Shown: positions 27,774-36,645, numbered from the stretch's first letter. The stretch: 64,000 nucleotides of DNA from Mesorhizobium sp. ES1-4 (GCF_020164745.1 NZ_JAIUGV010000007.1:186001-250000), one strand, 5' to 3'. Notes: generated from the letters alone by a model not told the origin. Numbers and translations are program-made.

Positions 27774-28655
27774 TTATTGTGTGCGGGCTGCGAGCGCCTT
27801 CTGGACAGCGTCGATCTGGCCGCTGAACCAGCTCTGGATCGTCTTGCCGGCGGGCTCCGTCTCGGTGACGCCGATGACGGTGACCTTGTTCTGCTTGGCG
27901 AGGTCGAGAAGCCGGGTCGTCGCCGGATCGGTCACCTGCGAATTGTAGAACAGGATCTTGGCCGAACCGTCCTTCAGGCTGTTTTCGAATGCCGCGACCT
28001 GTGTCGGGCTTGGCTCGGCGTCGTTCATCACCGTCACCTGGAAATCATAGTTCAGCATCTTGAGGCCAAGCGCCTCGGCCATGTAGCCGAACACAGGTTC
28101 GGTGGCGGTCACCTCGGTGCCGGCATAGGCTTTCTTGACGGCTGCGATTTCCTTGTTGATGCCGTCGAGCGAGGCCTGGAATTGCTTGAGGTTGGCCTCG
28201 TAGTGAGCCGCGTTGGCGGGATCGCGCTTCGACAGTTCGGCGGCGAGCGCCTTGGCGACCGCCGGCAGCGTCGCCGGGTCGTACCAGAGATGCGGGTTGT
28301 CGCCGGACTTCTTGCCGATCAGGTCGGCGGCAACGATGGTCGTGCGGTCCGGCTTGCTCGATGCGGCGAGCAACTTGTCCATCCACGGATCGTAGTCGGC
28401 GCCGTTGTAGATGATGACCTTGGCATCGGCGATGGTGCGCGCCGTCGACGGGCTGGTCTCGAACAGATGCGGATCGTCGTCGGGATTGGACAGGATGCTG
28501 GTAACGGCGACATGGCTGCCACCGATCTGATGGGCGAGATCGCCATAGAAATTCTCGGCGGCAACTATGTTCAGCTTGTCTTCTGCCCGGGCGACGGTGC
28601 CGGTCAGCAGCGGCACCGCAACCAGCAGCGCGGCCAGGAAGGGAAGGGAACGCAT
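27774..28655 (-). CDS. Metal-binding periplasmic protein (ZnuA/AztC type)
   Basis: A 293-residue cluster A-I binding protein with a signal peptide (LAALLVAVPLLTGTVARA, cleaved near residue 24). Likely metal ligands are His63 in DDDPHLFETSP, His in GDNPHLWYDP near 141, Glu in VTATEPVFGYM near 206 and Asp in NSQVTDPAT near 262. It lacks the long His/Asp-rich loop of many ZnuA proteins, resembling the AztC type. It is the first gene of the importer operon. A palindrome resembling a Zur box is found 71 bases upstream. Confidence 0.88.
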   Translation of the reverse strand: MRSLPFLAALLVAVPLLTGTVARAEDKLNIVAAENFYGDLAHQIGGSHVAVTSILSNPDDDPHLFETSPSTARTIADAKVIIYNGADYDPWMDKLLAASSKPDRTTIVAADLIGKKSGDNPHLWYDPATLPAVAKALAAELSKRDPANAAHYEANLKQFQASLDGINKEIAAVKKAYAGTEVTATEPVFGYMAEALGLKMLNYDFQVTVMNDAEPSPTQVAAFENSLKDGSAKILFYNSQVTDPATTRLLDLAKQNKVTVIGVTETEPAGKTIQSWFSGQIDAVQKALAARTQ

Positions 28656-28725
28656 CCTTGGGTCTCCTTTAGAAAGTCAGGGCGGCCAAGATCCGCCGCC
28701 ATGCGTGTCACGTGTGGCACAGCCT

Positions 28726-28738
28726 GTTACAGTATAAC
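28726..28738. promoter_or_regulatory. Candidate Zur box upstream of the zinc-type importer
   Basis: GTTACAGTATAAC is a near-perfect inverted repeat (GTTA...TAAC) in an AT-rich stretch between the binding-protein gene and the next gene. Alphaproteobacterial Zur operators have the general form GTTAT-n-ATAAC. Position 71 bp upstream of the start codon fits, but the match is partial and unproven. Confidence 0.45.
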
Positions 28739-28910
28739 GTTTACGATGGCAATCCGAGACGATCAATGGAACTTTCCAATACGGCCACGTTTGGCGCACA
28801 CAAATCCGTGACCTCGGTCAGCATGGCACCATTCCGAATTGGTCAAAGCGATTGATGTTTCCGCCGATCGCCGAAGCATGCGGTCCGTCAGCACGGACGC
28901 ATCCGACCCT

Positions 28911-29726
28911 TCAATTCCTTATCCGTGCGTCGATGATCTCGACGAAGCGGGCGAAGAGGCCGGCCTGCGACTTGATCTTGAGCTTGCGGTAAATGTTGCG
29001 TCGATGGACCTTTACGGTTCCCGGCACGATGCGCATCGCCCTGGCGATCGATTCGGTCGAATGGCCCTGCAGCACCAGATCGACGACGTGTTTTTCGCGC
29101 GGCGTCAGCGATAGGCTTTTCCAGATATGGGCGCGGTCGAACTCGTTGGCCGCGGCTATTTCCTCGTCCTGCTTCGCCTCGGCCGGTTCGTCGGCGGGGA
29201 GGGCAGGCCAGCGCAATCGGATGAAGCTGATCACCGCCGGCGCCATGTCGCGCAGCAGCCTGGCATCGGCGGTGCCGAACGGGCCGGAAGCGCTGAGCCG
29301 CATCAGCGACAGCACCAGCGCGTCCTTGCCCGGCAACGGCACGAAGAAGCCGATTTCCTCGGCCAGCCTCGTCTGGCTGTAGTAGGAGCGAAAATATTCG
29401 CTGGCGTAGAAACGATCTGGCGCGAGTTCCCGCATCCGCCAGAACCCCTCCTTGCGCTCGACCGCCGCGTGATGGAACGGGTCGAGCAGATACGGCCCTT
29501 CCTGGTAGAGCGCGACGAAGACGTGGCTTTCGGCCGGTGAGAACGTCTCGAACAGCAGTGGCGGTCTGGAGGCGCCGCGATAGCCGAAGATCACGCAGTG
29601 GTCGAAGCCGACATGCTGCCGTAGCCAATCGACCATCGCTTGGCCGAACAGGTCGCCGCTCGTTTCCCGCGTCGCCGCGACAAGGGCGGCGAGCCGGCTG
29701 TATTCGTCGCTGCGGGATGCGCTCAA
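28911..29726 (-). CDS. LuxR-type transcriptional regulator
   Basis: The 271-residue product has an N-terminal sensory region (about 20-180, GAF/autoinducer-like, FDHCVIFGYRGASRPPLLFE) that I cannot assign to a ligand, and a C-terminal LuxR helix-turn-helix: LSLTPREKHVVDLVLQGHST and GTVKVHRRNIYRKLKIKS (about 208-255). The longest ORF starts at ATG 29792, but that would place the 29759-29780 palindrome inside the gene; the TTG at 29726 has AGGGGG six bases upstream on its strand and is preferred. It is divergent from the polyamine-type importer and is probably its regulator. Confidence 0.85.
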   Translation of the reverse strand: MSASRSDEYSRLAALVAATRETSGDLFGQAMVDWLRQHVGFDHCVIFGYRGASRPPLLFETFSPAESHVFVALYQEGPYLLDPFHHAAVERKEGFWRMRELAPDRFYASEYFRSYYSQTRLAEEIGFFVPLPGKDALVLSLMRLSASGPFGTADARLLRDMAPAVISFIRLRWPALPADEPAEAKQDEEIAAANEFDRAHIWKSLSLTPREKHVVDLVLQGHSTESIARAMRIVPGTVKVHRRNIYRKLKIKSQAGLFARFVEIIDARIRN

Positions 29727-29758
29727 CTCATACCCCCTAAAACGAGAAAATAGATCAG

Positions 29759-29780
29759 ATATACCACCTGGGAGGTATAT
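29759..29780. promoter_or_regulatory. Palindromic operator-like sequence between luxR-type gene and polyamine importer
   Basis: A 22-bp inverted repeat with arms ATATACC (29759-29765) and GGTATAT (29774-29780) around a centre of ACCTGGGA, itself nearly symmetric (CCTGGG). It lies between the divergent starts (TTG 29726 minus, TTG 29846 plus). The size and symmetry are typical of a LuxR-dimer site; binding is inferred. Confidence 0.55.
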
Positions 29781-29845
29781 ACTAGCTGCCATTGGCTCTG
29801 GTAGCGTCTCGAAATCGCATCGTCCTGTCGCTGGAGCCCGCAGCC

Positions 29846-30982
29846 TTGACCGCAGTGCCCGACATCGAATTTCGCGGCGTCACCAAGCGCTATGGCGCGG
29901 TGACGGCGGTCAGCGGCATCGACCTGGCCGTGCCGCCTTCCGCCTTCGTTGCCCTGCTCGGACCGTCCGGCTGCGGCAAGACGACCTGCCTGCGCATGAT
30001 CGGTGGCTTCGAGCAGCCGAGCGAAGGCCAGATGTTCATCCGCGGCCAGGACATGGCCGGCACGCCGCCCTACCGGCGACCGGTCAACATGGTGTTCCAG
30101 CAATACGCGCTGTTCCCACATCTCGACGTGGAAGCCAATGTTTCCTACGGGCTGCGCCAGCAAAGGCCACGGCTGCCGCCGCGCGAGATCGGCCGACGGG
30201 CCGGCGAAGCGCTCGAAATGGTGCGGCTCGCCGGCTATGGCGGCCGCAAGATCCACGAATTGTCGGGCGGCCAACAGCAGCGTGTGGCGCTGGCGCGGGC
30301 GCTGGTCAACAAGCCGGCGGTGCTGTTGCTCGACGAGCCACTGGCGGCGCTCGACAAGAAGCTGCGCACCGACATGCAGATCGAGCTGCAGAACCTGCAG
30401 CGCGAGATCGGCATCACCTTCGTGCTGGTCACCCACGACCAAGAAGAAGCACTGTCGATGAGCGATTTCGTCTGCGTCATGAATGGCGGCCGCATCGTCC
30501 AGCTGGGGCAGCCGAGCGAGATCTATGACGAGCCGGCCGATCTGTTCGTGGCCGATTTCGTCGGCAAGACCAATCTACTTGCCGGCAAGGTCGAGGGGCA
30601 TAGGGGCGAGCTGGTGGACGTCGCGCTGGCGGACGGCACCGTCATTGCGGCGCGCAAACGCACCGCCCTGCAACAAGGCGAGGCCGTCTCGGTCAGCCTG
30701 CGTCCTGAATCACTCAGCCTTGGCGGTCCGACAAGCGGCCCGCTCAAGGGTGTCGTCCGCAACCGGATTTTCCTGGGTTCGACGGCGGAATACGCGATCG
30801 AGGTCCAGGGAATCGGAACATTGCTCGCCAAGGCCGACCACCTGATCGGCCAAGGCAATCTCTTCAAGCCGGGTGAACCCGTCGCCATCGGCTATGCCTC
30901 CGGAACGCCGCTGGCGTTTCCGGAAACCAAGAACAACGGGACCAACCAGAGGGTAAACAAACATGTCGAAATCATATCGTGA
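29846..30982 (+). CDS. Polyamine-type ABC transporter ATPase (PotA/PotG-like)
   Basis: A 378-residue importer ATPase: Walker A LLGPSGCGKTTCLRM near residue 37, Q-loop FQQYALFPHL, signature ELSGGQQQRVALARAL near 137, Walker B VLLLDEPLAALDK near 158 and switch THDQEEAL, then a C-terminal TOBE domain from about 280. TTG 29846 is preferred, preceded by GGAG at 29833-29836; a further upstream TTG at 29792 is possible. Its 3' end overlaps the binding-protein gene by 20 bases. The operon continues with two permeases. Confidence 0.9.
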   Translation: MTAVPDIEFRGVTKRYGAVTAVSGIDLAVPPSAFVALLGPSGCGKTTCLRMIGGFEQPSEGQMFIRGQDMAGTPPYRRPVNMVFQQYALFPHLDVEANVSYGLRQQRPRLPPREIGRRAGEALEMVRLAGYGGRKIHELSGGQQQRVALARALVNKPAVLLLDEPLAALDKKLRTDMQIELQNLQREIGITFVLVTHDQEEALSMSDFVCVMNGGRIVQLGQPSEIYDEPADLFVADFVGKTNLLAGKVEGHRGELVDVALADGTVIAARKRTALQQGEAVSVSLRPESLSLGGPTSGPLKGVVRNRIFLGSTAEYAIEVQGIGTLLAKADHLIGQGNLFKPGEPVAIGYASGTPLAFPETKNNGTNQRVNKHVEIIS

Positions 30983-32126
30983 CGGACTGCCGATAAGCCC
31001 TGAGAATTTCGTCGACCAGCTGATGCGCTTGAAGCGCGGCTCGATCGGCCGTCGCGACTTCCTCGGCCTCACCGGCCTCGGTATCGCGACGGCGGTGATG
31101 GCGCGCGAGATCGGCATCATGCCGACGCCGGCCTTTGCCGCCGAGAGCCTTGGCGATCGCATGTCGATCGCCACCTGGCCGAACTATCACGACCCGCAGA
31201 CCTTCGAGAACTTCAAGAAGGACACCGGCGTCGCCGTCGAGGTCAACGTGTTCGGCTCCAACGAGGAGATGCTGGCCAAGCTGCAGGCCGGCGCCTCGGG
31301 CTGGAGCCTGTTCGTGCCGACCAATTATACGATCTCGACCTACAAGAAGCTCGGCATCATCGAGCCGCTGGAGATGGCGAAGCTGCCGAATTTCGACGGC
31401 ACCCAGGAAGATCCGCGCTTCACGTCGGAGGGCACGATCGACAAGGTGATCTATGCCGTCCCGAAGAACTGGGGCACGACAGGCTTCGCGGTGAACACCA
31501 AGAAGCTCAGCAAGCCGATGACGAGCTGGAAGGATTTCTGGGATACCGCCATGGCCGAGGGCGATGGCCGCACCATGGTGCATGATTACCAGCTGACCAC
31601 TATCGGCAACGCGCTGAAATATTACGGCTATTCGTTCAATTCGCTGAAGCCCGACGAGCTCGCCAAGGCGGAGGAATTGCTGCTGAAGGTCAAGCCGCAT
31701 CTGTTCGCCGTCTCGTCCGACTATCAGCCGGGCATGCGTGCGGGCGACGCCTGGATGACGATGTGCTGGACCAATGACGGTGCGCAGCTCCATCGCGACG
31801 TTCCCGAGATCGCCTATGTGCTGGGCAAGGAAGGCGGCGAGATCTGGACCGATTTCTATGCCATCCCGAAGGACGCGCCGAACAAGCCCGCCGGTTATGC
31901 CTTGCTCAACTATCTGATGAACCCGCAGGTCGCGGTGAAGGAGCACCTGGCCAATGGCGCGCCTTCCACCGATGCGCGCGTCAACAAGCTGCTGCCGAAG
32001 GAAGTGCTCGACAACCCGATCCTCTATCCGGCGGCGGATCTGTTGACGCCGCTCGAATTCGGCGCGGCGGCGACGCTGACCGATCCCGGCCGCGCCGAAC
32101 TGATGGCGCGCTTCAAGTCGGCTTGA
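30963..32126 (+). CDS. Polyamine-type ABC transporter periplasmic binding protein (PotD/PotF-like), Tat-exported
   Basis: A 387-residue type-2 binding protein. The N-terminus bears a twin-arginine signal, GRRDFLGLTGLGIATAVMA near residues 29-47, so it may be exported folded. Mature sequence matches spermidine/putrescine-binding proteins: MSIATWPNYHDPQTFENF, TGVAVEVNVFGSNEEMLAKL and VPKNWGTTGFAVNTKKL. The nearby PuuA/PuuB-like genes favour putrescine or a related amine as ligand. The gene overlaps the ATPase gene in a different frame. Confidence 0.9.
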   Translation: MSKSYRDGLPISPENFVDQLMRLKRGSIGRRDFLGLTGLGIATAVMAREIGIMPTPAFAAESLGDRMSIATWPNYHDPQTFENFKKDTGVAVEVNVFGSNEEMLAKLQAGASGWSLFVPTNYTISTYKKLGIIEPLEMAKLPNFDGTQEDPRFTSEGTIDKVIYAVPKNWGTTGFAVNTKKLSKPMTSWKDFWDTAMAEGDGRTMVHDYQLTTIGNALKYYGYSFNSLKPDELAKAEELLLKVKPHLFAVSSDYQPGMRAGDAWMTMCWTNDGAQLHRDVPEIAYVLGKEGGEIWTDFYAIPKDAPNKPAGYALLNYLMNPQVAVKEHLANGAPSTDARVNKLLPKEVLDNPILYPAADLLTPLEFGAAATLTDPGRAELMARFKSA

Positions 32127-32161
32127 GACTGGCCTGATACAGACAATCGACCGGCGGGCCC

Positions 32162-33052
32162 ATGTCCGCCGGTACCGGAACGCTTTCAATGCACGGCAAC
32201 AGATTTCGGCATAATTTCCTGACCGCCTTGCTGCTCGCTCCGGCGACAGTATGGCTGGTGGTGTTCCTGGTGCTGCCGTTCATCGCCATTGCCGTGTTCA
32301 GCGTTGGCGAGCGGGCGCCCGAGGGCGGCTATCAGGCGGCCTTCACGCTGACGCAATACGCCAACCTTCCGGCGCGGGCGACCGCGTTCTGGAACACGAT
32401 GGTGCTGGCGCCAGTGGGCGCGCTTGCCTGCCTGCTCGTTGCCTATCCGGTCGCCTATTACCTTGCCTTGCGTGCGCCGCAGCGCTGGCGGCTGATCCTG
32501 CTCGCGCTGGTCGTCATTCCGTTCTGGACGAGCCTTTTGATGCGGACCTATGCCTGGATGTACATTCTGGGCGGTCGCGGCATACCGGCGCTGCTCGCTC
32601 TTGTCGGCATCGAGGATGTCAGGCTGATCAACACGCCGGGCGCCGTGCTGCTCGGCATCGTCTACGGCTATTTGCCGCTGATGATCCTGCCGATCTATGT
32701 CAGCCTCGAGCGGCTCGACCGAAGGCTGCTGGAAGCCTCCGCCGATCTCGGTGCGACTCCATTGTCAACCTTTCTGGGCGTGACCCTGAAACTGTCGTTG
32801 CCGGGTGTGATGACCGGATTCTCGCTGGTCATGATCCTGCTGCTTGGCGAATACCTGATCCCGACGCTGCTTGGCGGCGGCAAGGTGTTCTTCATCGGCA
32901 ACGCGCTGGTGGATCTGTTCCTGCAGTCGCGCAACTGGCCGTTCGGCTCGGCCATCGCAATCACGCTGGTGCTGGTTTCGGTGGCGGTGCTGATTGTCGC
33001 CAACCGCATTTCGAACCGGGTTGCGGGCGCCCGCCGGGTGGACCTCATCTGA
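32162..33052 (+). CDS. Polyamine-type ABC transporter permease 1 (PotB/PotH-like)
   Basis: A 296-residue BPD_transp_1 permease with six predicted helices. The EAA coupling loop reads LEASADLGATPLSTFLGVTLKLSLPG (in part SADLGATPLSTFLGVTL) near residue 192-212. ATG 32162 is taken as start; a second in-frame ATG at 32189 is possible. The downstream permease begins within its stop codon. Confidence 0.9.
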   Translation: MSAGTGTLSMHGNRFRHNFLTALLLAPATVWLVVFLVLPFIAIAVFSVGERAPEGGYQAAFTLTQYANLPARATAFWNTMVLAPVGALACLLVAYPVAYYLALRAPQRWRLILLALVVIPFWTSLLMRTYAWMYILGGRGIPALLALVGIEDVRLINTPGAVLLGIVYGYLPLMILPIYVSLERLDRRLLEASADLGATPLSTFLGVTLKLSLPGVMTGFSLVMILLLGEYLIPTLLGGGKVFFIGNALVDLFLQSRNWPFGSAIAITLVLVSVAVLIVANRISNRVAGARRVDLI

Positions 33053-33864
33053 TGCGCGCCTTCGTCATCACCGTCTTCGCCTTCCTCTATCTGCCGATCG
33101 TGCTGGTCGTGCTGTTCTCTTTCAATGCCGGCCACCATGCCAGCGAGTTCACCGGCTTCTCGGTGCAATGGTACGGCAAGGCGCTGTCCAACCCATTCCT
33201 CGTCGAAGCGCTGAAGAACAGCCTGTTTATTGCCACTACCAGCGCCCTGCTGGCGGCAGTGTTCGGCACCGCGGCAGCCCTTGGCCTGACGCGTGTCGGC
33301 ATCAGAACCCGCGCCGTCTTCGATGGGCTGCTGGGTGCTGCGATCGTCGTTCCCGGCGTTGTCATCGGCATCTCGACGCTGGTCGCGCTCGTCCAGCTGT
33401 TCGCCGTTGTCAATCCATTCCTTGCCTCGATCTGGCCCGGTGACCAGCCGCCGCGCCTGTCGCTCGGCTATGGCTCGATCATCGCCGCGCATGGCCTGTT
33501 CTCGATGGCGCTGGTGACGATGATCGTGGGCACGCGGCTGGGCAGCCTCGACCGCAATCTCGTCGAGGCTTCGAGCGACCTCTACGCCACGCCACTGACG
33601 ACCTTTCGCTCGATTGTCCTGCCGCAGATCATGCCGGCGGTGGTCGCCGGCTTCCTGCTCGCCTTCACCTTCTCCTTCGACGACTTCATCGTCGCCTTCT
33701 TCGTCGCCGGCGCGCAGACGACTCTGCCGATCTATGTCTTTGCCTCCATCCGGCGCGGCGTGACACCGGAGATCAACGCCATCGCGACGATCGTGCTCGT
33801 TGCTTCCGTCCTGCTCGTGGTGCTTGCCCAATGGCAGCTGCGCCAGCGCAAACCATCAAACTGA
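33052..33864 (+). CDS. Polyamine-type ABC transporter permease 2 (PotC/PotI-like)
   Basis: A 270-residue partner permease. Its ATG shares a base with the previous stop (TGATG at 33050-33054). The EAA loop is VEASSDLYATPLTTFRSIVL near residue 174-193, and the sequence FSFDDFIVAFFVAGAQTTLP near 210 is characteristic of PotC-type proteins. The ABC operon probably ends with, or continues into, the SDR gene 11 bases downstream. Confidence 0.9.
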   Translation: MRAFVITVFAFLYLPIVLVVLFSFNAGHHASEFTGFSVQWYGKALSNPFLVEALKNSLFIATTSALLAAVFGTAAALGLTRVGIRTRAVFDGLLGAAIVVPGVVIGISTLVALVQLFAVVNPFLASIWPGDQPPRLSLGYGSIIAAHGLFSMALVTMIVGTRLGSLDRNLVEASSDLYATPLTTFRSIVLPQIMPAVVAGFLLAFTFSFDDFIVAFFVAGAQTTLPIYVFASIRRGVTPEINAIATIVLVASVLLVVLAQWQLRQRKPSN

Positions 33865-33874
33865 AAGCCGCTCC

Positions 33875-34636
33875 ATGATCCTCAAAGACCGCATCGCCGT
33901 GGTGACAGGCGCCGGGTCCGGCATCGGACGTGCCGGTGCCATGATCATGGGTCGGGAAGGCGCGATGGTCGTCATCGCCGACAGGGATGAGGCTAACGGC
34001 GAGGCAACTGCTTCAGACATCCGGGCATTGGGCGGCCTAGCCGAGGCCATCGCCACCGATGTGGGAGAGGACGCGGCTGTTGAGAAACTCATAATCGGCA
34101 CGCTGGAAAAGCATGGGCGCATCGACATACTGCATAATCATGCCGGCATCCAAGTCGGCGGCACGCTGACCGAAGTCGAAACCGACGGCATGGATGCCTC
34201 CTGGCGAGTCAATGTGCGGGCGCAATTCCTGGCAGCGAGGATCGTCATGCCGTCGATGATCGCGCAAGGGGGCGGCGTCATCCTCAACACGGCTTCGAAT
34301 TCGGGCGTCTTCTACGACCGCGAGATGATCGCCTATGCGACGTCCAAACATGCCGTGGTGGCGATGACCAGGCAGATGTCGCTCGACTATGCCCGGCACA
34401 ATGTGCGCGTTAACGCGCTCTGCCCGGGTTGGGTCGACACGCCGTTCAACGAACCGTTCATCGCCCAGATGGGCGGACGCGAGGCGATCGAAAGCTATGT
34501 CCGCACCAAGATCCCGATGGGGCGCTGGGCCGTGGCTGAAGAGATCGCCGAGGCGATCTTGTTCCTGGTCTCGGACCGATCGTCCTTTATGACCGGCCAG
34601 GCGTTGGTGATCGACGGCGGTGAAAGCATCGGCTGA
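33875..34636 (+). CDS. Short-chain dehydrogenase/reductase (SDR)
   Basis: A 253-residue classical SDR: NAD(P)-binding VVTGAGSGIGRAGAM (residues 9-23), IDILHNHAGIQVGG near 83 (a His where most have an Asn in the NNAG motif), the catalytic Tyr-Lys as YATSK near 154, and NALCPGWVDTPFN near 184. It ends with the typical MTGQALVIDGGESIG. It lies 11 bases after the permease and is probably co-transcribed. Substrate unknown; an amine-derived alcohol or aldehyde would fit the operon. Confidence 0.88.
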   Translation: MILKDRIAVVTGAGSGIGRAGAMIMGREGAMVVIADRDEANGEATASDIRALGGLAEAIATDVGEDAAVEKLIIGTLEKHGRIDILHNHAGIQVGGTLTEVETDGMDASWRVNVRAQFLAARIVMPSMIAQGGGVILNTASNSGVFYDREMIAYATSKHAVVAMTRQMSLDYARHNVRVNALCPGWVDTPFNEPFIAQMGGREAIESYVRTKIPMGRWAVAEEIAEAILFLVSDRSSFMTGQALVIDGGESIG

Positions 34637-34915
34637 AACCTCCGCTTTTCCACCTTCCTATTCAGCCCCCTTTCTTGCTGCCGTTCGCGTGGCGCCGGCG
34701 GCACAGGACTATGGTCTGGCTGCCCTGGGACTTCAGTGCCATGGCACGTCAAAGGCAGTGAATTCCGTTGCTTTTCAGTGCCTTACAATTCCGGCGCAGC
34801 GCCCACTCTCGGATTGCGACCGAATTTGTCTAAAGTTTACCGGGTCTCATTAGCGATTTCTCATAGGGAGATGGTTCAGCGGTGGGCGAGAACGCGATTC
34901 CCAAGGGAGACTACC

Positions 34916-35725
34916 ATGACAAACCGGAAAACCCTGTTCGCGGCGCTTGCCGCATTGGCGCTGCTGGCGTCTCCGGCGCTCGCCGGCAACGGGCACGGCA
35001 ATGGCAACGGTAATAGCGGCGGCAATGGCAATGGTAATGGCAATGGCAATGGCAACGGTAACGGTAACGGTAACGGCAGGGCGGGCGGCAACGGCAACAG
35101 CGGTGCATCGCATGGCAAGTCGTCGTCGGCACCAGGACAGGTAGCCAAGGCGGACACGGTCACGACGGCCAGCACCACGGTCGATACGACGACGGAAGTC
35201 TCGTCGAAGCAGAAGAACGTCCACGCCAAACTCGGCCGGCTGAATTCGCTTCAGCGCAACATCAACGCCTACATGAACTCCAAGAGCAAGAAGTTCGCCG
35301 CCGTTCAGGCATTCGTGACACAGTCCGCAACGGCCAAAAATGCGCAGGCAGCTGCTGCCGCGGCCGCCGCCACTGCCGCCGCCGCCCAGGCCCAGCTGGA
35401 TGCACTGCAGTCACAGCTGGATGCGCTGGCGTCGCTTTCGCAGGCCCAGATCGACGCCCTGCCACCCGAACAGCAGCCGGCGGCGCTGCAGGCTGACATC
35501 GCCGCCCAGCAGACAGTGGTCGACGCCGCCAATGCGGCAGCTAAGCAGGCGGCGGACGCTGCAGCCGCGGCAGCGGTCGGCACCGATGACGCATCGCTCC
35601 ACGCGGCGCTGACGGACATGGCAAACAAGCCCGTCGACGCCGAGGTCACGGCCTGGGCCCAAGGGGTCCTTGCCGGCAAGATCGACCAGATGGCGGCCAA
35701 GATTCAAGCGGGAACGACGCCGTAG
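34916..35725 (+). CDS. Secreted protein with Gly-Asn repeats and alanine-rich helical region
   Basis: A 269-residue protein of unknown function. It has a signal peptide (MTNRKTLFAALAALALLASP, cleavage after ALA near residue 23), then a low-complexity Gly-Asn tract with nine uninterrupted GN pairs inside a longer GN/GH/GS-rich stretch (about 24-66), a Thr/Ser-rich linker, and an Ala/Gln-rich helical region (about 125-235) likely to form coiled coil. A Lys-rich segment (about 95-125) precedes it. ATG 34916 follows AAGGGAGA. Monocistronic; likely periplasmic or surface. Only generic resemblance to other rhizobial secreted low-complexity proteins. Confidence 0.75.
   Translation: MTNRKTLFAALAALALLASPALAGNGHGNGNGNSGGNGNGNGNGNGNGNGNGNGRAGGNGNSGASHGKSSSAPGQVAKADTVTTASTTVDTTTEVSSKQKNVHAKLGRLNSLQRNINAYMNSKSKKFAAVQAFVTQSATAKNAQAAAAAAAATAAAAQAQLDALQSQLDALASLSQAQIDALPPEQQPAALQADIAAQQTVVDAANAAAKQAADAAAAAAVGTDDASLHAALTDMANKPVDAEVTAWAQGVLAGKIDQMAAKIQAGTTP
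35021..35074 (+). repeat. Hexanucleotide repeat encoding (Gly-Asn)9
   Basis: Nine consecutive 6-bp units of the form GGyAAy, encoding nine GN pairs, with mixed GGCAAT, GGTAAT, GGCAAC and GGTAAC codon pairs. Similar interrupted units flank it from 34985 to about 35103. Such a tract can change length in-frame by slippage. Confidence 0.9.
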
Positions 35726-35778
35726 CGGATCGTGACTGAAAAGGCGGGAGCTGAAGCGATCGAGGCGTAAGTTGCGGC

Positions 35779-36222
35779 CTATTTGCGGCCGGCGGGATCC
35801 CCGAACGCGGGATCGCGTGGCCGCGAATAGGTGTCGATGCGCGGGCGGTCGTCGGAGAATTCCACCCAAGGCAATCTCATGCGCCAATAGGCATGCGCCT
35901 GCGGCCCGAACCTTTCCGGATGGTCGAAAAAGCCTATCGTGATGTAGAGTTCGTCGCTCAGACCTTCGTCGCGGTAGGCGATCGACGTGCCGCAGTCCGC
36001 GCAGAATGTGCGCACGATACCCTTGGTCTTTGAAAACTCCTTCGGCTGGCCGCGGGTCAACCGAACCTGATGCGGCCGGTAGCCGACCCATACGGTCATC
36101 GGGCTGCCGATTGCCCGGCGGCAATCGTCGTCATGATCAGTACATATCCAGAACGGCTCGCCTTGCATCTCGGCGGCAATAGCCCCGCAAAAACAGGCGC
36201 CCGTTTCAATCCTGCCATCCAT
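35779..36222 (-). CDS. GFA/CENP-V domain protein
   Basis: A 147-residue glutathione-dependent formaldehyde-activating (GFA)-like zinc protein. Cysteine ligands are visible: GACFCGAI near residues 8-15 (CxC) and FCADCGTSIAYR near 90-101 (CxxC), plus WICTDHDDDCRRAIGSP near 27-42, where the usual CHC motif appears as CTDHDDDC. ATG 36222 follows GGGAG on its strand. The fold may bind glutathione adducts; most family members have no proven activity. Confidence 0.82.
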   Translation of the reverse strand: MDGRIETGACFCGAIAAEMQGEPFWICTDHDDDCRRAIGSPMTVWVGYRPHQVRLTRGQPKEFSKTKGIVRTFCADCGTSIAYRDEGLSDELYITIGFFDHPERFGPQAHAYWRMRLPWVEFSDDRPRIDTYSRPRDPAFGDPAGRK

Positions 36223-36322
36223 CTCGTCGCTCCCAGTCCCAAGCCGCGTCGACAATTCAGTCGAAGCAACAATTCCGGCAAGGCCTGGGTTCCCGCGCGT
36301 CGCTCGGAAGCCGCTGTTCCGG

Positions 36323-36645
36323 TCACACGTGCTTGCGGCCGCCGGTCTCGTGGAACCAGCTATCGGGATAGGGATACCACCATTCCTGGATCGCGGGCTT
36401 GTGGTCGATGATCACCATCTTCGAATGGCGGAAGGCATCCAATCCCTGGCGGCCGAGTTCGCGGCCGATGCCCGATGCCTTCCAACCGCCGAAGGGCAGG
36501 GCGTCATTGTCGATCAGCGGGTTGTTGACCAGACCATGCCGGCCTCCAGCCGTTCGGCCGCCTCATGGGCTTCGGCCAGATCTGATGTGGACACCGAAGC
36601 GCCGAGCCCGAAAGGACTGTCGTTGGCGAGCCAGATCGCCGAAGG
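36323..36645 (-). pseudogene. Aldehyde dehydrogenase C-terminal remnant with frameshift
   Basis: Reading from about 36645 leftwards gives SAIWLANDSPFGLGAS and AEAHEAAERLEAGMVW, then a frameshift at about 36530 (a base is missing from the expected TGGGTCAAC), then LIDNDALPFGGWKASGIGRE and a final FHETGGRKHV before a stop at 36323. These are the last about 105 residues of a betaine/aminobutyraldehyde dehydrogenase-like enzyme (usual length about 490). The catalytic Cys region is absent. Beside PuuA/PuuB-like genes this is plausibly the relic of the pathway's aldehyde dehydrogenase. Confidence 0.8.

Noticed and set aside
26979..28811. 610-codon open frame on the plus strand opposite the zinc-type importer
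   Set aside because: Composition of a reverse-strand shadow; all three minus-strand genes have clear ABC motifs.
34985..35103. CRISPR-like or minisatellite array
   Set aside because: The 6-bp units encode Gly-Asn in a secreted protein and there are no spacers.
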